Source of the DNA: Nevskia sp964451925
GTDB lineage: Bacteria; Pseudomonadota; Gammaproteobacteria; Nevskiales; Nevskiaceae
Reading direction: 5' to 3'
Length of the DNA: 64,000 bases
Assembly (NCBI GenBank): GCA_964451925.1
Contig: CAYVKA010000018.1
Coordinates: forward strand, 10,087 to 74,086
The position numbers were made by a program, and so were the translations under genes. Below the pieces are notes generated by a model. The model ran no database searches and was not told the DNA's origin. It was given only the letters and a program-made list of their open reading frames with translations. Shown piece by piece: positions 17,398-24,663 of the stretch. The first letter of the stretch is position 1. Every line of letters begins with the position of its first letter.

Positions 17398-17930
17398 GCG
17401 GTCCAGGCTGCGGCACGGCGGCAGCGGGGAAATGACGCACCCGCCCGATCGGCAGCACCCGAGCTCCGTGCCGCAGTCTAAATTTTTTCTCCGCACGCCG
17501 CCTGCATCGGCCGCGCGGATGAGCATCCCGTTGCACCGTCTCCACGAAAATTTTGTAGCCAAGCGCAGTCCGCTCAGCGCCCCCGGCCCAGGCCCAAAAA
17601 GCTGATCGTACGTTTGTGATTTCGAGGACGTAACCAGATTGGCTTGCCGCGTCGAAGGCAAGCTACGCGACCGCGACCGCCATGAAACTTTGTTATCAAA
17701 GTGATCAGCGGCCCGATCATCCCGCAACTCATCCCCTGGGCGCCAAAGCATCCAGTCACAGCAGTATTCCAACACCCAAATCGCCGCGCCTGGCCGGTAC
17801 GTCCACATCACTCGCCGGCTACGGCGGGGTTGGTGATCGCCAGCGCCGGCAATCGGACTCTGCATCGGCAGCAGCCGAAAGGCTGGGCGCCGGCAAACAG
17901 GCAAGGCCCTACGCGATCCTGCGCTGCGTA
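17398..17930. other. 533-base gap between convergent genes
   Basis: No convincing gene. It holds two short dyads, GCTTGCC-N8-GGCAAGC (17642-17663) and ACTTTG-TTAT-CAAAGT (17687-17702), and a part (17480-17720) visibly less GC-rich than its surroundings. The neighbours end toward each other, so these could be termination structures. No T-run follows either stem. Confidence 0.5.
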
Positions 17931-20231
17931 TTACAAACCTGCCGCAAAGCTCCTGAACGCCGGGCCGGCCCAGCCGCTTCCCGAGTTGACGGGCGCCGCG
18001 GGCAGCGGGATGCCGCCATAGATCACCTGGCCCCGGGCATCCTGATAGGTCTGCCAGGGAATCGTCGGCTGCTGACTCACCCCGGGTTTGTTGAAGTCGC
18101 ACACCCCATCCGGAAACAGGGCCTGCATCTGCGCCCATTGCGCATCGGTAAACGGGCTTGGGCCATAGTCGTCGCCGCGGTTGAGTGGCTTGAGCTGGCA
18201 CTTGTTGGCGTCGGTGGTGATCGACTCCCCGGCCGCCGTCCGCGCCGTGCCATAGACCGGCACGATCAGCTTGCCGCAAAGACTGGCGGAGAGCTGGTTG
18301 CCCACGCCGTCAAAGCAGGCGTCCCCCAGGTCGGATGGCTTGTCGGCGATGATCTTCTGGGCGAGCGGGGCCGGGCTTTGGTCCTTTTCCACCGCAGCCA
18401 GCCAGCGATCCATGGCGATGAGGCTGTTCTGGTTGCAGGCCGTGTCGCCGAAGATCAGGGCGGGCCCCTCCCAGATCAGCTGATTGGCGTGACCGCCGGT
18501 TTCACGATCCAGCCGGGCGCGAATCGCGAAGGCGCGGTAGGCGTCGTGGACCAAGCCGGGATCGGGGCCGCGGCAATCGATGATCGCTGTCTGGCCGAGG
18601 TTGTTGGCTTCGTTGATCATGCCGCTGCGATAGGCGTTGGCGAGCGCGGGCTGGTCCGCGACCAGCCGATCCGGGCTCGCTTGAAGATCGATGTTCAGGC
18701 CGCCGATCTTCGCGTTGAGGTCCAGGAACATGTGCGGCGTGATCAGGCCTTTCTGCAGCGCGGACAAGCCGTACTGCACGCCGACATTGTCCGCCGCAAT
18801 GCCCGCGAAGCCATGACCAAGCTGCTTTTCCACTGCACTCCACACCGCCGGCGCGCGCGGTGCGAACACATTGATTCCGAGGTCGGTCGGGCCGCAGCGG
18901 TCGCCGCCGGGATTGGTCCGGGCGTTGTAGACCGTGGCGGCGGTGGTGCCGGGGCAGACGTTGCCGGGCACGAAGGCCGGGAACAGCCCGATGTTGTCGA
19001 GCACGGCGTTGAGCGGCAGATCGCTGCCCTCGACCGCCGCCGCCTGCACGGGCGTCCACGGCACACCGGATGTCCCGCCGGCACCCAGGGCCAACTCGCC
19101 GAAGTAGCTCACGAGGAGGTGGTAGTCGGCGACCTGCGTCACCGTGCTCCAGGCGTCCGGGAACGAGCAGGTCGGCAGGATGCCCTGGTAGATGCCCGGA
19201 TAGGCGTTCGCAATCCACTGCATCGCCAGCGAGCCGCCGGAACAGCCGGAGCCCATGGTGTAGCGCAAGGTGCCGTACTGCTCGATCACGCGCTCCTTGG
19301 CCATGATCAGCGACTCGGCCTGGATCGCCACATCGCAGTCGTGGCCGCTGTTGTCGAGCGCTGTCGACATCACCACGAAGCCGGCGCCGAGCGCGTACTG
19401 CAGGCTGTTCGGCCCGGCCGTGACCGGCAGCCCCGCGAGCAAGCCGAACGGCGCCGCGTAGTCGGTCACGCTGGGGGCCGCGACCGGCTCGAACGAGGCG
19501 CCGCACAGGGCGCCGTGGGAGATCAGGAGCTTGTGGTTGAACTGGGGCTGCGGCTCCACCGCCGTCCAGGGCTTGCCTGGCTGGTACAGCGCGGCGATCT
19601 TGTATTGATCACGATCCAGGTAGCCGGTCTCCACGCGGACGATGAAGGGCACCGTGATGCCGCCGTCCGTGGTGGTACCGGCGACGTCACTTGCCGGGTT
19701 GGCGGGATCGTAGGTCTGGAAGCCCCGCTTCAGCGGGTTGGAGGAGATGTACACGTAGGCATAGGCCGGCGGCTGGTTGCATTGCGCATCCACCGAACCC
19801 TGCTGGCAGCTCCACGGCATCTGCTGCGGGCCAGCGATGAGCGGGCCGCCGCTGGGGTGATTGATCAGGGCGTAGCTGCTGCTGCCGCCTGGATAGTTGG
19901 CGGTAATCGTATTGCGGCCCGGCGCCATGCCGCCGACCAGGCCCATGTAGGCGCCGCCGGCGCCGAAGGAGAATTGCGCGCTCACGTCACTGCCGTTGAG
20001 GCTCACCGTGACCGCCGAGGCGGGAGTGCTCGCAGGCAACACCACCTGCACCAGCGCATCGCCGCCGCTGATCAGATCCGCACGATTGGACAGGATCTGG
20101 ATGGCACTGCCGGATAGGGGGCCGGAGCCGTCCGCAGCGGGCCCGGTACCGGTTACGGGCGAACTGCTGCCGCAGCTCACCAGCCAGCAGAACAGTGGCA
20201 ACAGCAAGACTCTGTCAAGGTACCGCTTCAC
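17931..20231 (-). CDS. Large hydrolase-like lipoprotein (DUF6351 type), copy A
   Basis: 766 residues from a GTG preceded by GGAGAATTCTC; an in-frame extension upstream lacks a ribosome site. Signal with lipobox LVSC, Cys at residue 20. An Ig-like N-terminal domain begins ILSNRADLISGGDALVQVVL. The core holds the serine-hydrolase elbow GSGCSGGSLAMQWIANAYPG, like GCSxGG in tannase/feruloyl-esterase enzymes, and STALDNSGHDCDVA upstream. The tail is QALFPDGVCDFNKPGVSQQP. From memory this architecture is the family DUF6351; not verified. A cell-surface or periplasmic esterase is inferred. Paralogue: 24664-26940. Confidence 0.8.
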   Translation of the reverse strand: MKRYLDRVLLLPLFCWLVSCGSSSPVTGTGPAADGSGPLSGSAIQILSNRADLISGGDALVQVVLPASTPASAVTVSLNGSDVSAQFSFGAGGAYMGLVGGMAPGRNTITANYPGGSSSYALINHPSGGPLIAGPQQMPWSCQQGSVDAQCNQPPAYAYVYISSNPLKRGFQTYDPANPASDVAGTTTDGGITVPFIVRVETGYLDRDQYKIAALYQPGKPWTAVEPQPQFNHKLLISHGALCGASFEPVAAPSVTDYAAPFGLLAGLPVTAGPNSLQYALGAGFVVMSTALDNSGHDCDVAIQAESLIMAKERVIEQYGTLRYTMGSGCSGGSLAMQWIANAYPGIYQGILPTCSFPDAWSTVTQVADYHLLVSYFGELALGAGGTSGVPWTPVQAAAVEGSDLPLNAVLDNIGLFPAFVPGNVCPGTTAATVYNARTNPGGDRCGPTDLGINVFAPRAPAVWSAVEKQLGHGFAGIAADNVGVQYGLSALQKGLITPHMFLDLNAKIGGLNIDLQASPDRLVADQPALANAYRSGMINEANNLGQTAIIDCRGPDPGLVHDAYRAFAIRARLDRETGGHANQLIWEGPALIFGDTACNQNSLIAMDRWLAAVEKDQSPAPLAQKIIADKPSDLGDACFDGVGNQLSASLCGKLIVPVYGTARTAAGESITTDANKCQLKPLNRGDDYGPSPFTDAQWAQMQALFPDGVCDFNKPGVSQQPTIPWQTYQDARGQVIYGGIPLPAAPVNSGSGWAGPAFRSFAAGL

Positions 20232-20337
20232 GAGAATTCTCCATGCCCACGGACGTTTGCGCCATAATTGTCGATCTGTACAGCCGCTACATTCAGCCGC
20301 TGGGCAATGAGCTGGCCGCAGGATCGGTGACATAGAC

Positions 20338-21372
20338 ATGCAGATTTCCCGCAGCATCTACAGCATCGTGCAGATGGTGGACACCGCGGCCGAGTACGGC
20401 ATGAGCGCGCGGGCCTGCCTTGCGGACTCGGGCCTTGCGCCGGAGCAGCTGCTGCAGCTGGAGTTCCAGGTCTCGCCGCAGCAGGAGTTCGCGGTCATCG
20501 CCAACATCGTGCGCGAGCTGCCGCACGTGCCGGAGCTGGGTCTGCGCATGGCGGCGCGCTTCCACATGCCGGTTTACGGCGTGCTGACCTTCGCCATGTG
20601 CAGCTGCGCCACCGCCGGCGACGCCATCGACCTGGGCCTGAGCTACCACGAGCTGAGCTTCACTCTGGTGGAAAAGCACCAGCAGGTGATCGGCGACGAA
20701 CTGGTCTTCACCTTCGAGGACCGGCATATCCCCGCGCCGCTGCGCCAGATCATCGTCGAGCGCGACATGTTTGCGCTGCCGCGGGTGATGGACGAGGTGC
20801 TGGGCCGCCAGATGCCCAAGCGCGCGGTGCGCTTCGCCTATGCCCGGCCCGCGCATGCGAAGCGCTACGCCGAGCTGCTCGGCTTCGAGCCCGAGTTCAA
20901 TGCGCCGGCGCATCAGATCGCGGTCAATGCCGCGTTCCGCAAGATGCCGATGCCGCAGGCCAACGCCGCCACCTTGCGCCACTGCCAGGCGCAGCTGCAG
21001 GCCATCGTGGCGCAGCACAAGGTCTGGCGCGGCACCGCCGGCAAGGTGCGCGAGATGCTGTTGCGCCGTCCGGCGATGGGCGCGGATATGGAGGAGGTGG
21101 CGGCCAAGCTGCGCATGACCTCGCGCAACCTGCGCCGCGTGCTGGAGGCGGAGAACACGTCCTTCCGCAGCCTGGCCGACGAAGTGCGCCAGACCGTGGC
21201 GGAAGAACTGCTGGGCCTGGGTAAATCCAGCGTCAAGGACATCGCCGCGCGGCTCGGCTACGGCGAGGTCTCCAGCTTCACCAATGCCTTCAAACGCTGG
21301 ACCGGCCGCGCGCCGCGCGACTGGCGCTCCGGGCAGCCGCAGCCGGGCGCGATCCCGCCGGACCAGGACTAG
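20338..21372 (+). CDS. AraC-family regulator of the beta-helix/lipoprotein cluster
   Basis: 344 residues of the OruR/ArgR-like type: an N-terminal arabinose-binding-like sensor (about residues 10-200, ARACLADSGLAPEQLLQLEF) and a C-terminal HTH_18 domain (DMEEVAAKLRMTSRNLRRVL, then VKDIAARLGYGEVSSFTNAF and KRWTGRAPRDWR). It is divergent from lipoprotein copy A (about 106-base gap) and converges on beta-helix B. It is the only regulator inside the 17.9-26.9 kb block, so it is the best candidate to bind the direct-repeat element at three promoters there. The inducer is unknown. Confidence 0.9.
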   Translation: MQISRSIYSIVQMVDTAAEYGMSARACLADSGLAPEQLLQLEFQVSPQQEFAVIANIVRELPHVPELGLRMAARFHMPVYGVLTFAMCSCATAGDAIDLGLSYHELSFTLVEKHQQVIGDELVFTFEDRHIPAPLRQIIVERDMFALPRVMDEVLGRQMPKRAVRFAYARPAHAKRYAELLGFEPEFNAPAHQIAVNAAFRKMPMPQANAATLRHCQAQLQAIVAQHKVWRGTAGKVREMLLRRPAMGADMEEVAAKLRMTSRNLRRVLEAENTSFRSLADEVRQTVAEELLGLGKSSVKDIAARLGYGEVSSFTNAFKRWTGRAPRDWRSGQPQPGAIPPDQD

Positions 21373-21418
21373 CGGCATCCCGCCGCACCGACGCAAACGC
21401 AGCGCGGCGGAAACCAAT

Positions 21419-23032
21419 TCACGGCACTTCGTCGAAGCCGCGCGTCGGCGCGGTCATCGCCGGAACCGGGTTGCCGAAGTAGTCCACGCCGCCGTTGTTG
21501 GGGATCACCACGCCGCTGGCTCTGGCCGGCGAGGTCGCCGCCAGCCCGTAGCCGCCGACCGCGGCCAGGCCGGCCGGGGCCTGCGTGGCGGGCGCGGTCA
21601 TCTGCGGGTCCGCCACGATCTTGGCGGCGTCTGCCGGCTCGCCCGCGGTGTGGTTGCCGTAGATCAGGTTGTTGCTGATCACCGTGCCCGTGCCCTTGGG
21701 CTGCACCCAGGTGCCGGTGCCGAGGTTGACGATCACGTTGTTGCGGAAATACCAGCTGTTGTTGTTGTCACCGCTCCAGCCTTCCTGGTAGGTCGGGTGC
21801 GCTTTCAGGCCGGGCGCGATATAAATCGTGTTGTTGTAGATGTTGACGCCGGACATCAGGCCGCTGGCGAGCGTGACGACGCCGTTGGCGGCGAAAGCGT
21901 CGTTGACGCTGAGGTTGTAGCGCACCACCCCGCCCGTGCCGGAGAACAGTCCGCCCATCAGCAGGAACGCGCCGCCCTGGTTGTCGTGGCTGTAGTTGTA
22001 CTGCACGACCGTATTGCCGGTCAGCAGGTCGATATCGTAGGCCTCACCGTCGGCGACGTTGGTGTGCACACCGGAGACCTCGTTGTACTGCATCGTGCTG
22101 TTGGTGGTCTTGGCCACGAACATGCCGACGGTGCCGGGCTCGGTGGAGCCGGACACGGTGACCAGGCCGGCCTTGTCGATGACGTTGTGCTCGATCAGGT
22201 TGTCGATCGAGCCCGAGAGGATGATGCCGTCGCTGTCGATGTTCTGGAGCTGGTTACCGGAGATGGTGACGTTCCTGCTCAGCGCGTTCTGCGATACGGC
22301 ATAGAGGAAGCCGGTCGAGTAGTCGTTGAAGACGATGCCGGTGCGGCCGACATTCTCGACGACGTTGTCGAGGATCTGCACGCCGTTGTAGCTGCTGGAG
22401 CCGTTGTTGAAGCCGTTCATGGCGTCGGCCAGCACCGCGATGCCGCCGTTGGTCTGCGGATTGGCGCCGGAGCAGACGAAGCAGCCGTTCACGTCATGCA
22501 CGTAGTTGTTGATGATGGTGATGCCGAACTGGCTCACGCCGTTGGTGTTGTTGACCAGGATGCCGCTGCGGTTGGCGCCGGGGGAATTGATGGTCCCGAC
22601 GTTGTTCCTGCCGTTGTCGTTCACCACTTCCAGCCCGCTGATGGTCCAGTACGACACGTTCAGCAGCAGCACCGCCGCGCCGCCCGAGCCGCCGCCGCCC
22701 ACGTTGCGGCCGTCGATGTACGGCCGCGGGCCGTCGCCGTAGGCGCCGATGGTGATCGGCTTGCCGCTCAGGCCCGAGCCCTTGGGGTTGAGCTGCTCGA
22801 TCCACTGCCGGCCGGCGTGCAGCAGGATGCTGTCGCCCGGCGAGAAGGTCGTCGCGTTGACCTTGGCCAGCGTCTTCCACGGCGTGGCCTGGCTGGTGCC
22901 GTTGTTGCTGTCCGAGCCGTTGACGGCATCGACGTAGTACGCCGTGTTGGCGGCAAAGGCCGGCGCCGCGAACAGCAGCGCCGCCCCCGCCAGGGCGAGC
23001 ATCGCCGCCAGCACCCCGAGATTCCTGCCCAT
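21419..23032 (-). CDS. Secreted right-handed beta-helix protein B
   Basis: 537 residues. The start is the ATG after GGAGGAGTTTTGC; a GTG eight codons earlier is in frame but would absorb the ribosome site. The signal peptide ends AAPAFAAN. The mature start NTAYYVDAVNGSDSNNGTSQ and PWKTLAKVNATTFSPGDSIL closely match protein A, and coils repeat the same Asn-rich motifs (NYVHDVNGCFVC, YNYSHDNQGGAFLLMGG). A PbH1-type beta-helix fold is predicted, with glycan binding or cleavage possible. The matching coils show it arose by duplication. Its promoter carries the shared element at 23219-23244. Confidence 0.83.
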   Translation of the reverse strand: MGRNLGVLAAMLALAGAALLFAAPAFAANTAYYVDAVNGSDSNNGTSQATPWKTLAKVNATTFSPGDSILLHAGRQWIEQLNPKGSGLSGKPITIGAYGDGPRPYIDGRNVGGGGSGGAAVLLLNVSYWTISGLEVVNDNGRNNVGTINSPGANRSGILVNNTNGVSQFGITIINNYVHDVNGCFVCSGANPQTNGGIAVLADAMNGFNNGSSSYNGVQILDNVVENVGRTGIVFNDYSTGFLYAVSQNALSRNVTISGNQLQNIDSDGIILSGSIDNLIEHNVIDKAGLVTVSGSTEPGTVGMFVAKTTNSTMQYNEVSGVHTNVADGEAYDIDLLTGNTVVQYNYSHDNQGGAFLLMGGLFSGTGGVVRYNLSVNDAFAANGVVTLASGLMSGVNIYNNTIYIAPGLKAHPTYQEGWSGDNNNSWYFRNNVIVNLGTGTWVQPKGTGTVISNNLIYGNHTAGEPADAAKIVADPQMTAPATQAPAGLAAVGGYGLAATSPARASGVVIPNNGGVDYFGNPVPAMTAPTRGFDEVP

Positions 23033-23218
23033 GCAAAACTCCTCCGCATTGGTCACCCCGGACGAAGCTCAGCCGCGTCCGCGTGGGGTGAAAGCGATGA
23101 CTGATTTTTCTTTCGCAGCCTTGATGGGGCCCGCCTGGGCACAGCACCGCATGGAGCCGCGAGCCTTGTTGTTTTGATTCCCCCGACGCTTGCATTGTGC
23201 TGCGCCCCCGGCACGGAT

Positions 23219-23244
23219 TCCGGACGGCAGTTGCGATTTCCGGA
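23219..23244 (-). promoter_or_regulatory. Shared direct-repeat element upstream of beta-helix B
   Basis: Read on the minus strand, TCCGGA-N14-TCCGGA with start-to-start spacing of 20. It belongs to a longer block (23192-23244) that matches the block at 24541-24593: the first 18 bases (TCCGGAAATCGCAACTGC) are identical and both end GCACAATGC. It lies about 190-210 bases upstream of the beta-helix B ATG. Two half-sites about two helical turns apart fit an AraC-family activator. Confidence 0.65.
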
Positions 23245-23290
23245 CCTGCCGTTGGGGTGACGCAACAGGTCGTTCAGGAAATGCGGGCGC

Positions 23291-24340
23291 TCAGGGCCGC
23301 GACGCCGCGCAGGGAGGCGCGGTGTCGGACTTGCGCAACCGCTTGAAGAAGGCCCAGGACATCTCCGCTCCGCTTGGCGCCTTCGGGTCGGTGAAGCCCC
23401 GCAGCTTGGCATCGGTGGTGCCGCCGGGCCAGTAGTGCTGCATGTTCTCGATGCGCACCTGCTCGAGGATCAGGCAATTGCCGTCCTGATAGGTATCGAC
23501 GTGATAGGGATAGCCGCCGTCCGCCGGCGTCACGTCGACGGTCTTCGTTGGCGCAAGCGGAAACGGCGCAGTCTCTTTCCCGGACACCACCAGGTTGTTC
23601 GTCATCAGCCACTGCTGGATCGCGTTCTGCCCGCTCGCCGGCGTGGCTGCCGGATCCTTTTCGCCCTGGAAGCTGATCACCGGGAGTACGCGCGCGTGAG
23701 AGCCCATCGCCGCACGCGCCGCGAGCGCCAGCACCTGCGGTGGTGTCAGGTCCGGGCCCAGCGGCTGGCCCACGCCGGCGATGCCGATGCCGTAGGCGCC
23801 GCCCTCGGCGATGCCGATGGCGGCGTACAGGTCCGGATAGGTCGCGCCCATGATGCTCGTCTCCCAGCCGCCGGCCGACATGCCCACCACGTAAACGCGC
23901 TCCGGGTCCACGTTCCAGCCGGTGATCACCTGTTGCGTCAGGTCCGCGATCGCCTGCGGATCGCCCACGCCGCGGACCATCTCCAGCGGGTCATAGAAAT
24001 GCCAGGACTGCAGCAGGTGCTCGCCGATCGCGCCGTCGGTCTCGGTGTCCGGATACAGCATGATGAAGCCCTCGCGCGCCGCGACCGGATCGAACCGCGC
24101 CGCCGCGCGCATCTGCTCCGCCGTGGTATTGGCCCCGTGCAGCAGCACCACCAGCGGCGCCGGCGTATCCGGGCGCACCGAGCCGGGAATGTAGACCAGG
24201 CCGGTATAGGTGCCGAAGGCATTGGCATAGTGGATCACGGCGTTCGTATCCTGCGCCACCTCGCTCGAGTCGCCGCAGCCGGCGAGCAGCAAGGCCAGCC
24301 CGCACAAAGCGGGCGCGGTACCGCGCCGACAGCGCTGCAT
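23291..24340 (-). CDS. PHB-depolymerase/LpqC-like esterase lipoprotein
   Basis: 349 residues from the ATG giving MQRCRRGTAPALCG and lipobox LAGC; GGAGGAG lies about 12 bases upstream and earlier in-frame ATGs are possible. The LpqC/feruloyl-esterase-type alpha/beta hydrolase is evident: LVVLLHGANTTAEQM (oxyanion), FIMLYPDTETDG, nucleophile VVGMSAGGWETSIMGATYPD, and NMQHYWPGGTTDA with the catalytic His. It would cleave polyester or aromatic ester bonds in the periplasm or at the surface. It neighbours beta-helix B and is divergent from lipoprotein copy B, sharing their promoter element. Confidence 0.84.
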   Translation of the reverse strand: MQRCRRGTAPALCGLALLLAGCGDSSEVAQDTNAVIHYANAFGTYTGLVYIPGSVRPDTPAPLVVLLHGANTTAEQMRAAARFDPVAAREGFIMLYPDTETDGAIGEHLLQSWHFYDPLEMVRGVGDPQAIADLTQQVITGWNVDPERVYVVGMSAGGWETSIMGATYPDLYAAIGIAEGGAYGIGIAGVGQPLGPDLTPPQVLALAARAAMGSHARVLPVISFQGEKDPAATPASGQNAIQQWLMTNNLVVSGKETAPFPLAPTKTVDVTPADGGYPYHVDTYQDGNCLILEQVRIENMQHYWPGGTTDAKLRGFTDPKAPSGAEMSWAFFKRLRKSDTAPPCAASRP

Positions 24341-24451
24341 CCCGATCACCATCTCCTCCCCCGGCGGCCTGCATCCTGGTGTTTTCGTCATGCGCATCGG
24401 CAGGCCTGCCCGGCCGATAGTAAGCACAGGCGGCGCGAGCGTCACGCCTAT

Positions 24452-24478
24452 TCCGGACGCCGACTTGGGATTTTCGGC
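24452..24478 (-). promoter_or_regulatory. Shared element (third, weaker copy) upstream of the esterase
   Basis: On the minus strand the sequence runs GCCGAAAATCCCAAGTCGGC and then GTCCGGAA, matching the element of the other two promoters at most positions with one inserted base. It lies about 110-140 bases upstream of the esterase start and in the same orientation relative to its gene as the other copies. Confidence 0.45.
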
Positions 24479-24540
24479 AAATTCCGCCGGCCGGTAACGG
24501 ATGGTCCGCCTCGCTGGCTCCGCATTGCGCCATCGGCTGG

Positions 24541-24593
24541 TCCGGAAATCGCAACTGCGGTCCGGATTCCCGCTCTGCCCCGACGCACAATGC
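24541..24593 (+). promoter_or_regulatory. Shared direct-repeat element upstream of lipoprotein B
   Basis: TCCGGA at 24541-24546 and 24561-24566, then a stretch ending GCACAATGC at 24585-24593. It is the same element as at 23192-23244 in the same orientation to its gene, about 70-120 bases before the GTG at 24664. The rest of the 323-base gap 24341-24663 holds the two divergent promoter regions and no gene. Confidence 0.68.
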
Positions 24594-24663
24594 GGGCTTC
24601 CTGTCGCGGGCGCCAGAACAACTACAAGCGCCGCGCCATCTTGCTCAAGCGGGAGAGAATCCA

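Noticed and set aside
17398..17930. Short open frames in the gap after beta-helix A
   Set aside because: They have no ribosome site, start in low-complexity GC runs and resemble no known protein.
17682..20117. 811-codon open frame antisense to lipoprotein A
   Set aside because: Composition is that of a shadow frame. The minus-strand reading has a signal, lipobox and hydrolase elbow.
20232..20337. Fourth copy of the TCCGGA element upstream of lipoprotein A
   Set aside because: The 106-base gap between lipoprotein A and the AraC gene was read on both strands and shows no matching pair of half-sites.
21284..23104. 606-codon open frame antisense to beta-helix B
   Set aside because: It is an antisense reading of the Asn/Gly/Thr-rich beta-helix gene and has no recognisable domain.
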